Shown here in pieces: positions 1 to 6,787 of a stretch of DNA of 10,252 nucleotides. The notes beneath the pieces were generated by a model. It saw only the letters and a program-made list of their open reading frames with translations. It did no database searches and was not told the origin of the DNA. Location of the stretch: positions 1-10,252 of the forward strand of contig QUTJ01031186.1 in assembly GCA_003573635.1 (NCBI GenBank), read 5' to 3'. The position numbers were made by a program, and so were the translations under genes. Every line of letters begins with the position of its first letter. Position 1 is the stretch's first letter. The DNA comes from Goniomonas avonlea. Lineage: Eukaryota; Cryptophyceae; Goniomonadida; Goniomonadaceae.

Positions 1-343
1 CTTTTGGTGATGACGGAGGTTGGGCCGCTTTTGGTGACGATGGAGGTTGGGCCGCTTTCGGTGAGGACAAAGGCTGTCCTACTTTCGGTGAGGATGGAGG
101 CTGCACAATGCTTTGCCCTGTTTTCGGCGAGGACAAAACTTGGGCTGCTTTTGGTGACGAAGGAGGATGGGCCGCTTTTGGTGACGAAGGCACCGCTGTT
201 GTGGGTGACGTGACTTCGATGCTTGGCACAGTTCTCGCCTTTGTCGTCGTTGTCGATGGTACTTTTGGGACCGAAACGAACAAGCTACTTGAACTAATGG
301 CACTCGGGCTATCAGATCTCACGACAGATCCCGGCAGAGCCAT
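1..343 (-). CDS. Ser/Pro/Lys-rich repeat protein, 5' part (runs off the left edge)
   Basis: Not a recognised family. Reading down from ATG at 343-341, 114 codons are open to the window edge, and the frame stays open upstream to a TAA near 431-433. Residues 1-50 are rich in Ser, Thr, Val and Pro (starting MALPGSVV). From about residue 52 the protein becomes a nine-residue repeat with core P-S-S-P-K-A-A-Q, seven copies, some degenerate. It is probably a disordered tail, and S-P-K is a possible proline-directed kinase site. Strand choice rests on the repeat copies: differences fall at fourfold-degenerate third positions of the Ser and Pro codons (TCA/TCG/TCC, CCA/CCG), so SSPK is unchanged. The plus-strand frame over the same bases gives Asp/Glu changes. 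The ATG context is weak (C at -3), so an upstream exon is possible. The 3' end is unseen. Confidence 0.5.
   Translation of the reverse strand, partial: MALPGSVVRSDSPSAISSSSLFVSVPKVPSTTTTKARTVPSIEVTSPTTAVPSSPKAAHPPSSPKAAQVLSSPKTGQSIVQPPSSPKVGQPLSSPKAAQPPSSPKAAQPPSSPK
3..194. repeat. 27-bp tandem repeat, about 7 copies
   Basis: Units begin near 21, 48, 75, 114, 141 and 168, with a partial copy before 21 and a 12-bp insertion at 102-113. The period is a multiple of three, so both strands remain open. On the minus strand it encodes the SSPK repeats of the partial gene. Confidence 0.8.
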
Positions 344-1138
344 CAGCCGCACAACCTTGCCTTGTTTCAAAGGCCCGCAGCCCGCAGTGGCAGTGCAAGT
401 TGCCTTGCAAGTTGCAACGACCTTTGGTTTTTAAGCAGACAAGGTTTGGTGGTTTAGTGGATATGATAAGGGGCAAGATATAATAATGCATCGGAAATGA
501 ACAGCAGAGAGTCTGAGAGAGAGAGAGTCTTCACAACCACGCCCCGGACTGGAGAACAACAGACTTGGTGGATGTGGGCCCACACAGCTTGCGACCGCAT
601 GTTGACAAAGAACCAGAGGCTCGGCTGTTCTTGAGCCGCATAGGACCGTGTGCAGTACAAGCTACCCAAGAGGCAAATGTGCTATCAAGTAATGAACACA
701 TTCCGGGGACAGAGACTTGAACAGATGGTCAGAGGCCTGAAGCAGTTTAGACATTGATAGCGCATTGACTGCACGACAGCTCTAATGGAATGCACTTCTG
801 TGAATCAGAGGTGAACACGATGCCATGAATGCCACATGTTTTGGTTCGACACATGATATACAGTTCAATGCACGCAATGACAGAGTCATTCCATGTGCAT
901 ACTTTCCACACACAGGAACCTACCAACTTTTGAAAAGTGCCTCGCCTGCGCTCCCACGCTGTCACTAGAACACCACCTGCCACTAGAGCACCACCCGAGG
1001 TGTTACATCTCGCGCAGTGCACCCACCGATTCAGCGTAGCCTAATCATGACACCACCCAGAGCACTCAACTCTCCTACGTCGCTCATACGACATTGTCTG
1101 GATCCAGAGCAGACCCAACGGAGATCCTCGGCCTCTCC
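344..1138. other. Region with no supported gene
   Basis: Two minus-strand open frames exist (1022-747, 91 codons, Cys-rich; 669-454, 71 codons). Neither has a recognisable domain, repeat support or convincing splice partners, although either could hold a 5' exon of the SSPK gene. There is a short GA run at 512-528 and an 18-bp direct repeat (two copies) at 961-996. No RNA gene was seen. Confidence 0.4.
961..996. repeat. 18-bp direct repeat, two copies
   Basis: Two adjacent imperfect copies at 961-978 and 979-996 share the pattern CACTAGARCACCACC. Function unknown. Confidence 0.7.
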
Positions 1139-1306
1139 TCAGCGTCGTATCTTGCTCACATCATAGGCGCCCGGGTCGGGATCATCGATGCCGGATGTGT
1201 TGTTCGACGTGTTGAGCTTACCCTTGACAACAAGAACGATTGCAATTAAAAAAAGCCCATCGGTTGTTAACACAGTTCCAAGCACAGTCCAAACCCACAA
1301 GAACAT
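1139..1306 (-). CDS. Candidate 55-residue single-pass membrane protein
   Basis: A single-exon frame from ATG 1306-1304 to TGA 1141-1139. Residues 3-27 form one hydrophobic segment, broken only by T14-T15-D16-G17 and ending in Lys-Gly-Lys, typical of a membrane anchor with a positive cytosolic flank. The tail (residues 31-55) is polar, contains two N-x-T/S sequons (NTS, NTS) and the acidic stretch DDPDPGAYD, and ends in KIRR. An in-frame TGA lies six bases upstream, so this ATG must be the start if the frame is used. The start context is poor (T at -3). The ATG is only 42 bases after the stop of the next minus-strand gene, so this could instead be a further exon of that gene or part of its 3' UTR. 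No family recognised. Confidence 0.33.
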   Translation of the reverse strand: MFLWVWTVLGTVLTTDGLFLIAIVLVVKGKLNTSNNTSGIDDPDPGAYDVSKIRR

Positions 1307-1347
1307 GAATCAACCAGTAAGTTGTTATTGGAAATATCTTGTCAAGT

Positions 1348-1715
1348 TTAGCTGTGGGCGAACGCGGGGTACTTGAAGTTCCGCGGGGCCTGTGCGGAGG
1401 AGTTAAAAGCAGACTCTCGAAATGCGATCAAACGAGAGCAACGCAAACATTACGGCCGGTCAGGACAATCGGACTGGAACGGAGACTGGGAATCAGACAC
1501 GAGGGTCAGTCAAGCCTCACAATGGTGTCACTGTCGATGGCGGGGCAAGTCAGAGAGTGCTTGCAGCTAATGTTGAGCCAGCCGTTCTCCTCCGCGCTCG
1601 GGGCAAGCTGGGTGAACACCGCGTTGACTTGAACCAGAGTGGCGAACCTGGAAAGAGTTCAGATTAAACCAACGGGAAACCTGTGAAGAAAGCGGGCGAA
1701 CACAGCCACCCACAT
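1348..1715 (-). CDS. Candidate three-exon gene for a 67-residue protein
   Basis: Exons read 1715-1681, 1647-1521 and 1389-1348. Exon 1 starts at an ATG with A at -3 and ends in phase 2. The 33-nt intron (1680-1648) has CTGAAC 13 bases before a TTTCCAG acceptor. Exon 2 ends at a GTGAGG donor, and exon 3 follows a pyrimidine-rich CTCCGCACAG acceptor and ends in TAA. The joined frame has no stop. The first 30 residues (starting MWVAVFARFLHR) lack acidic residues and mix Arg with hydrophobics, like a mitochondrial presequence or signal anchor. The rest has two Cys (40 and 46), an NIS sequon, and ends RNFKYPAFAHS. No family recognised. Uncertain points are the very short first intron and the choice of last exon: acceptors giving introns of 35 or 47 nt lead to a different short tail. 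A plus-strand open frame (1422-1667) overlaps but has no splice support. Confidence 0.4.
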
Positions 1716-1777
1716 TGTTTTTTTTTAGAACGTCACTTTGACAGGTGTTGGTTGTTTTCCCGACGCCACGGAATAGA

Positions 1778-1789
1778 TTGTTATAACAA
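1778..1789. repeat. 12-bp perfect palindrome
   Basis: TTGTTATAACAA is self-complementary. It lies 66 bp before the WDR53-like ATG and could be a dimeric factor site. Confidence 0.8.
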
Positions 1790-1807
1790 CTTTGTATCAA
1801 ACAACAG

Positions 1808-1824
1808 AATAGTTTGAAACTATT
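1808..1824. repeat. 17-bp inverted repeat, 8-bp arms
   Basis: AATAGTTT and AAACTATT flank a single G. It lies 31 bp before the WDR53-like ATG, either in the core promoter or in the 5' UTR, where it could fold. Confidence 0.8.
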
Positions 1825-1854
1825 AAGATTTTTCCGAGCACACGCTTTGGAAGA

Positions 1855-3104
1855 ATGGCCGCCGTCCAACCAGACGTCGATATGCCAGAGGGTGTTGCTG
1901 GCGTGAATGCTGTTGCTGCGATCGAGCCCAAGGCAGTTCTTGCTGGACACAAGGATACTGTATTGTGTGTGAGTTCGGTTGGGTCCGTCTTTTGTTCTGG
2001 AAGCGCCGATGGCACAATCCGCCTTTGGGATTTGGAGACTGCTCGGGCGCAGCGATGCCTCAAGCTCCCAGGAGAAGTCAACTCAGTCACCCTCTCAGCA
2101 ACTGAGGATTGGAATGTCATTTGTGCTGCTGGGCCAGAAGTTTTTGGATTCGATCTCCGACAACCAGGCGTTCTGCTCAAAGACCCCATCTTTCGCTTTT
2201 CAGACAACACAGAAGAAGTCACCAAAGTGGGCTCGCGCACTCCCTCTATGCATCTCCGCAATTGACATTTTATACAGGTTTCCTTTCACCACAATTCCCG
2301 ATTTTGCGCAGCAGCAGACGACAACGGCGAGATTTTGATTCACGACGTCCGCTCCCACAAGGTCTTCAAGCGACTTCGCAAGCAGCACACTAATGTACCT
2401 CCAACTTGAGTCCAAGTTTGTTCGAGCTGATACGGTCACAGATTTGCTCGGCCGCAATATTTCGGCCGTGCAAGGAATGGGAAGGTGCGACGCCTCCCGA
2501 CTTCCGCAACTAACAAAATCACTCAGTCTTCTCCGGCGGCTTGGATGCGGTTGCACTGATCTGGGACTTCAACAGAGGGCGCCCGCTTGCACGATTCGAC
2601 ATCCCTCAAGGTACCGTGTTTCGGCTCTGCCTAATGATTCAGGGTTGGGGTATTCGTGCGCTGATTCCCGTGCACACAGTGGTTGACGACCGAGGCATGA
2701 ATATCAACCCGCCATTTGTATACGACGTGGTACGTGCTTTGGAACATCATCAGCTCTTTCTCTCTCACACCCACATTTCTAAGTGTAGAATGTTCACGAT
2801 AACGGCTGTCGATCCTGAGAGTTCGCGGCGTTCGATGACTTGTACCAGACGGCGGAAATATTGCTTCTATTTTCCTTGAACAGCCGGCACACTGCACCTA
2901 TGCTGCAGTTTGATCACTTGGCACCCTGAAAACTCAATTATCACACGGTCGTCCATAATACTGCCTCACAACAAACTCGCTAAATCAGAAATCGAGTCGG
3001 CTTATGACGTGGTACGTACACGTGTGCACGGCGCTGGAGACTCATCTTTTACTTGGGAAACTGCAAACAATTCGGCACCTAAGAATAATGGTCGCCCCCT
3101 GTGA
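1855..3104 (+). CDS. WDR53: WDR53-like WD40 beta-propeller protein (3' part disrupted)
   Basis: The WDR53 family are seven-bladed WD40 adaptors; the human protein binds DDB1-CUL4 ubiquitin ligase. Exons: 1855-2226, 2278-2394, 2442-2484, 2527-2610, 2680-2729, then 2789 onward. Introns are 51, 47, 42, 69 and 59 nt, all GT-AG, with phases that join cleanly. The ATG has A at -3 and G at +4. Blade 1 is residues 27-66 (GHKDTV, SADGTIRLWDLE), blade 2 about 70-107. Blade 3 runs to 152 (FCAAADDNGEILIHDVR) and blade 4 is 161-196 (HTNICSAAIFRP, EWEVFSGGLDAVALIWDF), closely matching the family. NINPPFVYDV ends exon 5 at residue 222. Exon 6 continues the propeller but has TGA at 2816-2818 and needs one base skipped at 2909 to reach ITWHPENSIIT, the expected next blade; that frame stops at 3104. 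Identity is certain. Whether the gene is functional, decayed or misread in its last third is open. Confidence 0.88.
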
Positions 3105-3434
3105 TAAGGCCCAGGGTTTTAAGGCCCAAAAATCACACAATCCGCCAATCTACCCAAACCCGCCAGCAATGTGCGGCGGACACTGTGTGCCCCCAGTTCG
3201 GTCTCCTTCCCACCTCGTGTTTGCCGCGATTCCTCCACCTCACTAGTTAAGCGGAATGTTGCTTGGGCGTGTCTCTCTCTGAAGGCACGGCGATTGTTGG
3301 TTGGCTTCTCTACAGCGTTTACCGGCAGCAGCTTCTGTTTTACACACAATGCGCGGGTTTCCAGTTCGGTTCTTCGATGATATCATTGCACGACGGCACG
3401 CGGTTTAAGGAGTGGGGTAACGTGTTCTTTGCAG
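3105..3434. other. Probable 3' intron or UTR of the WDR53-like gene
   Basis: Two plus-strand open frames (3171-3380 and 3263-3448) cross this stretch. Acceptor-like CTACAG and CGGCAG sites at about 3311-3330 suggest a further exon, but no WD-repeat signature could be placed. No repeat or RNA gene seen. Confidence 0.3.
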
Positions 3435-3800
3435 GCCGCGTCGGTTGACGGTGTGGCGGGGGCTGCCGCCCTCGGAAATTCGCAAGTGTACGTGGCCGCC
3501 GCAGTGACTCGATTGTGTTGTTGTTGACTGAGGTCAACTGCTGACTGCCCGCTGAATGCCCGCTTGCAACGAGTTCGTTGTTGTCGTTGTTCAGTGTGGT
3601 CAACTTCGGCATCCTTTTTTGCAAGCCGCGCGTTGTTCTGTGTGACCTCGGTGGGCGTTGCACGCCATTCTGAATCTCTCGATTCGGCTTCGTTTTGGCC
3701 TTGACCAGGTTGTTTGACCTCGTGGCGATGTGACCCCTTGGCGCAGCGGGCTGTTTGACCTTCAACGGCGGCTGGAGCTGCTGCCAATGGATGTCCCGGC
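3340..3800 (-). other. Two overlapping long minus-strand open frames, Gln/Asn-rich
   Basis: One frame is open for 141 codons (3765-3340; basic, Asn-rich, with NNDNNE and SVNNNTIES). A second is open for 134 codons (3787-3383; Gln-rich). Neither begins with ATG. GTT/GTC-rich composition on the plus strand (for example 3513-3526 and 3570-3592) suppresses minus-strand stops and could explain both. No domain or splice evidence favours either. They lie opposite the tentative WDR53 last exon. Confidence 0.25.
3435..3527 (+). CDS. Possible last exon of the WDR53-like gene
   Basis: After a TTCTTTGCAG acceptor, 30 codons then TGA read AASVDGVAGAAALG followed by NSQVYVAAAVTR. Position and pattern resemble the closing strand of WDR53 proteins (human: VNW, then NILVADQTSCISVY near the C-terminus). 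The exon joining it to the preceding blade was not found between 3018 and 3434. Long minus-strand frames run opposite, so this is tentative. Confidence 0.3.
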   Translation, partial: AASVDGVAGAAALGNSQVYVAAAVTRLCCC

Positions 3801-4028
3801 TGCTGCAGGCGCTGTGTGCGTGTTCATTCCGAGAGTAGGGACACCATGCGATGCTGCTCGGCCGATTGAGTTGCCGCGTGACCGTCCTGCCCTTTGAGTT
3901 ATGACGGACCCTGGTTCATGAGTTGCCGCCTATCACATCCCTGCCCCTCGTTCCTTTCGGACAATTGTGTTCGAGTTTGGTAGATGTGCACTGCGAGTAG
4001 CATAATTGAGCAAGCAGGGCTGTGAAGG
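3801..4028. other. No gene seen; imperfect ~55-bp duplication
   Basis: GAGTTGCCGC followed by a CCTGCCC-type element occurs twice (about 3868 and 3921). A 36-codon minus-strand frame lies in about 4003-3893. Neither is enough to call a gene. Confidence 0.3.
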
Positions 4029-4053
4029 TATGGAGTGTGGGTCAGTGTGCAGA

Positions 4054-4192
4054 TGTGGACAGTGTGTGAGTGTGTGGACAGTATGTGAATGTGTGGACAG
4101 TGTGTGAGTGTGTGGACACTGTGTGTGTGGACAGTGTGTGAAGGTGAAGCTGGACAGTGTGAAGGTTTGGACGGTGAAGCTGTAGACAGTGT
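4054..4192. repeat. ~19-bp minisatellite, core TGTGGACAGTGTG
   Basis: TGTGGACAG-type cores start at 4054, 4073, 4092, 4111 and 4126, then become degenerate at about 4150, 4167 and 4182. The first four are exactly 19 bp apart. The remainder shows length variation typical of slippage. Confidence 0.85.
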
Positions 4193-4257
4193 GCGCGCAT
4201 TGTAAAGTTGTGGGTGAATTCAGAAAACTCTGCCGATCCCGAAGTTGGTGTTGACAT

Positions 4258-4539
4258 TTGCACTACATAGTTTGGAAAGCAGGCCGCTGCATCTCTATTG
4301 CTTGCTGTGTATCTATCCTCAAGAGCTTCGTAACGTTGGCCATCAGGCATTTCTGGCAAGGAGGAAATGAACCAGTGTTGCTGGTGGGGTGCCAAGATGG
4401 CTCCGTGTCCTACGGTGTGTCTCAACATCTCTGGTTATTGGTTATCGCTGTTGCAGCCCCTCTCGAGCGTCCCTGTGCACTCATGCCACTCCCGCGCGCT
4501 CTCGATCGACAAGCGGAGAGCAAGCCGCCCACAGCATAG
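4258..4539 (+). other. Open frame of 93 codons, possible C-terminal exons
   Basis: The frame (TTG start, so not a natural start) contains NEPVLLVGCQDGSVSYG, which resembles a beta-propeller strand pair. Inside it, 4416-4457 reads GTGTGT...GTTGCAG, a 42-nt intron-like segment that is a multiple of three, so removal keeps the frame open to TAG. A minus-strand frame (4428-4042) over the same bases is also open and protein-like (PEMPDGQRYEALEDRY), so strand is undecided. Upstream exons were not found. Confidence 0.25.
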
Positions 4540-4626
4540 CGCACCACAGTCCCCACGTTCGGCAACCGATCGAACCAGATAGCTTCTGCAGCGCTACGGC
4601 TGGTGATCTCCCCCTAGCTCACCCAG

Positions 4627-4752
4627 TCTCTCCCCCTCCCTCCCTCCCTCCCCTTCCCTCCCCGCCCTCTCTCTCTACTTCTCTCTTCACTTCTTCTTTG
4701 ACGCCTCCCTCTCTCCCTCTCCCTCTCCCTCTCCCTCTCTTTCTCTCTCTCG
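4627..4752. repeat. CT-rich polypyrimidine microsatellite tract
   Basis: About 125 bp of mostly C and T, with CCCT and CTCTCC repeats, interrupted near 4700 (TTTGACGCC). Such homopurine-homopyrimidine tracts can form triplex (H-DNA). It may also be a pyrimidine tract before the acceptor-like CTGCAG at 4780-4785. Confidence 0.85.
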
Positions 4753-4866
4753 ATGCCCCAAGTCTGACGTACTCATCTGCAGCTGCCCTTCCTCCTGTCG
4801 GCGGCCTTGTTCCAGGTTCGTCCCTTTGTCTGCCAACCCAAGCTGCTCTCGGCCAGCCTTGGTGTC

Positions 4867-4964
4867 TCGATCGAGCTGCTATCGAGTTTTTGATCAAGCT
4901 GCATATTTTTGATCTGGCTGTATCTTATTAATCAAGCTGCATCAATCCTTTTCGATCCAGCTGC
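4867..4964. repeat. Five-copy ~21-bp repeat, core GATCNAGCTGC
   Basis: GATC (AATC once) starts at 4869, 4892, 4911, 4930 and 4954, each followed by a form of AGCTGC. Spacings are 23, 19, 19 and 24 bp. Stretches of T separate the copies. Confidence 0.8.
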
Positions 4965-5001
4965 CTTGGAACTGGGTACCCGCCTTGGAACTGGGCCAAC
5001 G
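4964..5001. repeat. 19-bp direct repeat, two copies
   Basis: CCTTGGAACTGGG begins at 4964 and again at 4983, directly after the GATC/AGCTGC array. Confidence 0.8.
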
Positions 5002-5334
5002 CGCCCGGACAGAGAAAAGTCCGTCTCACGACTTACACAGGTGGAAAAAAGGCCGTTGCGTTACCGTTTGCCCACGTTGCTTCGGAGGTCAACGATATCA
5101 CGTCTGTGAGGTGCGTGCCTTGACGATATCACGTCTCTCTCTGTGTGTGTGCCTTGCTGTCGCAGCGCAAAAAAAATCTGATTCGAAGACGATACTTGAG
5201 AGCTTAGCGCCTCTGCCGTTGCGGTGCGTCTGTTAGGGTCTGTGCCCGGGTGTCAGGTCCTGTGGCTCTCACTACTGTGACAAGATTATGACCGTCCTCC
5301 CAGGGGAGATCTTATCGGAGTCGCCGACCAAGGG
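5002..5334. other. No gene seen; one 14-bp direct repeat
   Basis: ACGATATCACGTCT occurs at 5092-5105 and 5123-5136, 31 bp apart. Open frames here have no recognisable features. Confidence 0.4.
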
Positions 5335-5470
5335 CCAACCGTGTCGCTGTTCGGCTGCCCTGCCGCATGAGGTTGACCTTGACAGCAAGACCAACTGTGT
5401 CGCTGTCCTGTCTTGCCGCATGAGGTTGACAAGCAAGACCAAGGACCAACCATGTCGCTGTTCCATGGTC
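5335..5470. repeat. 55-56-bp tandem repeat, 2.4 copies
   Basis: Copies start at 5335, 5391 and 5446 (partial). Shared blocks are CCAAC-YRTGTCGCTGT and GCCGCATGAGGTTGAC. A related CCGCATGAGGT block recurs alone at about 6117. Confidence 0.85.
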
Positions 5471-5832
5471 AAAGTATGCATGGCTTCGCCAGCCAGAAGG
5501 TCTCGGACTGAGTTGCATTAGCTTTCAACTGCCTGCACTGCTCTTGGCGTCTGCAACGACCTGCCATCTTGCCCCCGCGCGTTGCCTGGTCACCTTGACT
5601 GGATTATCGCCATCGCGACTTGTGACGTTTTTGCTTTGGTGGCAACCTTGATATAATAACACTGTGAATGGCTGTACCTGCCTCTCCAGGCGTGTGCCAG
5701 CCTCCTCGTGCGCAGTCGCCGACTCGGCGAGGAGCGGGCCCGGGTGCAAAGCGAAGGATCCGTTGCCGGAGGTTTTGGCTGTCAGTCTTAGCAACCCGCT
5801 CTGGTGCACGCAAACCGTCTGATGGCATATCT
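5471..5832. other. No supported gene
   Basis: Minus-strand open frames at 5809-5525 and 5840-5604 and a plus-strand frame at 5668-5955 overlap one another. None has a domain, a splice pattern or repeat support. Confidence 0.35.
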
Positions 5833-5995
5833 AGCTGCATTACACCCGGGGGTCTGAAAACAATCGGACATGCGCACCATGTCTCGTCACAACGTGATAC
5901 CTGCGGTCGGACTCGGAGAGAAGAAGAGCTGCGTTACATCTGGGGGTCGAGCTAACAACAATCAGACACTGGCGTGCAAACCATGTCTCGTGAAC
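5833..5995. repeat. ~94-bp diverged direct repeat, two copies
   Basis: Copy 1 begins at 5833 and copy 2 at 5927. Both have AGCTGCRTTACA, GGGGGTC, ACAATC-GACA and CCATGTCTCGT in the same order, with small insertions in copy 2. Confidence 0.7.
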
Positions 5996-6178
5996 TACGG
6001 AAACAAATACACAAACGTCACCACGACAACTGGGTCTGAAAACGACCAACGCAAAAACGTGGGACCGTCACGAGTACAAAGGACCAACACTCGTTTGGTT
6101 AGCTCCTCGCTGTACCGCATGAGGTCCACTGGCAGTCCATCAACGGTCACAGCGGACGGCATGTGTGCACACTGCTAG
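5870..6178 (+). other. 102-codon open frame of uncertain status
   Basis: Starts at an ATG and ends TAG. The product would be polar, with two CxxC-like pairs and many Asn/Thr. It crosses the second copy of the ~94-bp repeat and has no recognisable family, so it may be chance. Confidence 0.2.
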
Positions 6179-6440
6179 GAGGGATGGCCTCTCCCCAAGG
6201 GAGGGGCACATGCCTGACATTGCTTGATGGAGGACTTCTCCTCACGGGAGGGCACGGCGCAACACTGGAACATGCTTAGCATTGCGAGATGGATAACCCT
6301 CTCACCTCAAAGGAAGGGGCACATGCTTGGCATTGCTTAATGGATGACTTTATCTCCGAGTCAGGGAGGGAAACTTAGAAAATTGCTTGATGGATGGTCT
6401 TATCGCCTCGAGGGAGGGGAGCATACTTTACAAGCTCCAA
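6178..6440. repeat. 50-62-bp tandem repeat, about five diverged copies
   Basis: Copies end with ATTGCTTGATGGA or a variant at 6231, 6293, 6344 and 6394, followed by a partial fifth. Inside each is a TCTC..CTCA..GGGAGGGGCACATGC-like block. Unit lengths are about 54, 62, 51 and 50 bp. Confidence 0.85.
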
Positions 6441-6787
6441 ACAGTAGCATTCAGAGCTCAGACCTCTCTGCCTTTAAATTCGAGGACAGTTGCGCTGCCA
6501 CAGCACAGCTCGACACCGAAGCAGGCGAGGTAGAGTACGCGGGTGAACACAGTCCACGTGTGAGCACCGATTCAAACTACAAGTGTGCGCAACAAAATCA
6601 CGCGTGTGAGCGCCTGGTCTGGGCTACATCAACGCCACACGTGTGCTCTACATCAACGCCACACGTGTGGGCTACATCAACGCCACACGTGTGGGCTACA
6701 TCAACGCCACACGTGTGGGCTACATCACCCACGTGTGAGCGCGTCGTCTGGACTACATCAAGGCCTCGAGCGCATGGAACTGCTTGA
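6344..6787 (+). other. 147-codon plus-strand frame across the repeats
   Basis: Open because the 24-bp unit is a multiple of three, giving an eight-residue TSTPHVWA repeat. It starts inside the 50-62-bp repeat and overlaps the 3' end of the glycosyltransferase antisense. Its middle (LSAFKFEDSCAATAQ) is protein-like, but nothing else supports expression. Confidence 0.15.
6600..6764. repeat. 24-bp tandem array with CACACGTGTG palindromes, at the glycosyltransferase stop codon
   Basis: Perfect 10-bp palindromes CACACGTGTG lie at 6636, 6660, 6684 and 6708, exactly 24 bp apart. Related CACGTG sites are at 6555 and 6730. The array is bracketed by two related blocks of about 35 bp (6602-6635 and 6731-6764), both CGTGTGAGCGC followed by CTGG/CTGGA-CTACATCAA-GCC. 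The right block contains the last codons and stop of the minus-strand glycosyltransferase. CACGTG is the E-box/G-box core bound by bHLH and bZIP factors. Confidence 0.9.

Larger units (their letters stand above)
1716..1854. promoter_or_regulatory. Putative bidirectional promoter with two perfect palindromes
   Basis: These 139 bp separate the start codons of the minus-strand small gene and the plus-strand WDR53-like gene. The segment is AT-richer than its flanks. It holds a 12-bp perfect palindrome TTGTTATAACAA (1778-1789) and a 17-bp inverted repeat with 8-bp arms, AATAGTTT-G-AAACTATT (1808-1824). The promoter role is inferred from position; the palindromes are directly visible. Confidence 0.45.

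Noticed and set aside
3-434. Plus-strand frame of 143 codons with WAAFGDDGG repeats, resembling WxxF-acidic endocytic motifs
   Set aside because: Variation between repeat copies is synonymous on the minus strand but changes Asp/Glu on the plus strand, and the minus-strand frame continues as a plausible protein. Kept only as a test in the findings.
747-1022. 91-codon Cys-rich minus-strand frame
   Set aside because: No recognisable pattern, no partner exons, and a length expected by chance at this base composition.
1422-1667. 81-codon plus-strand frame
   Set aside because: Lies opposite a minus-strand exon that has a good acceptor, donor and compatible start exon; the plus frame has none.
4389-4931. 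180-codon plus-strand frame through the CT tract
   Set aside because: Most of its length is Ser/Leu/Pro from the pyrimidine repeat. No start, domain or splice support.
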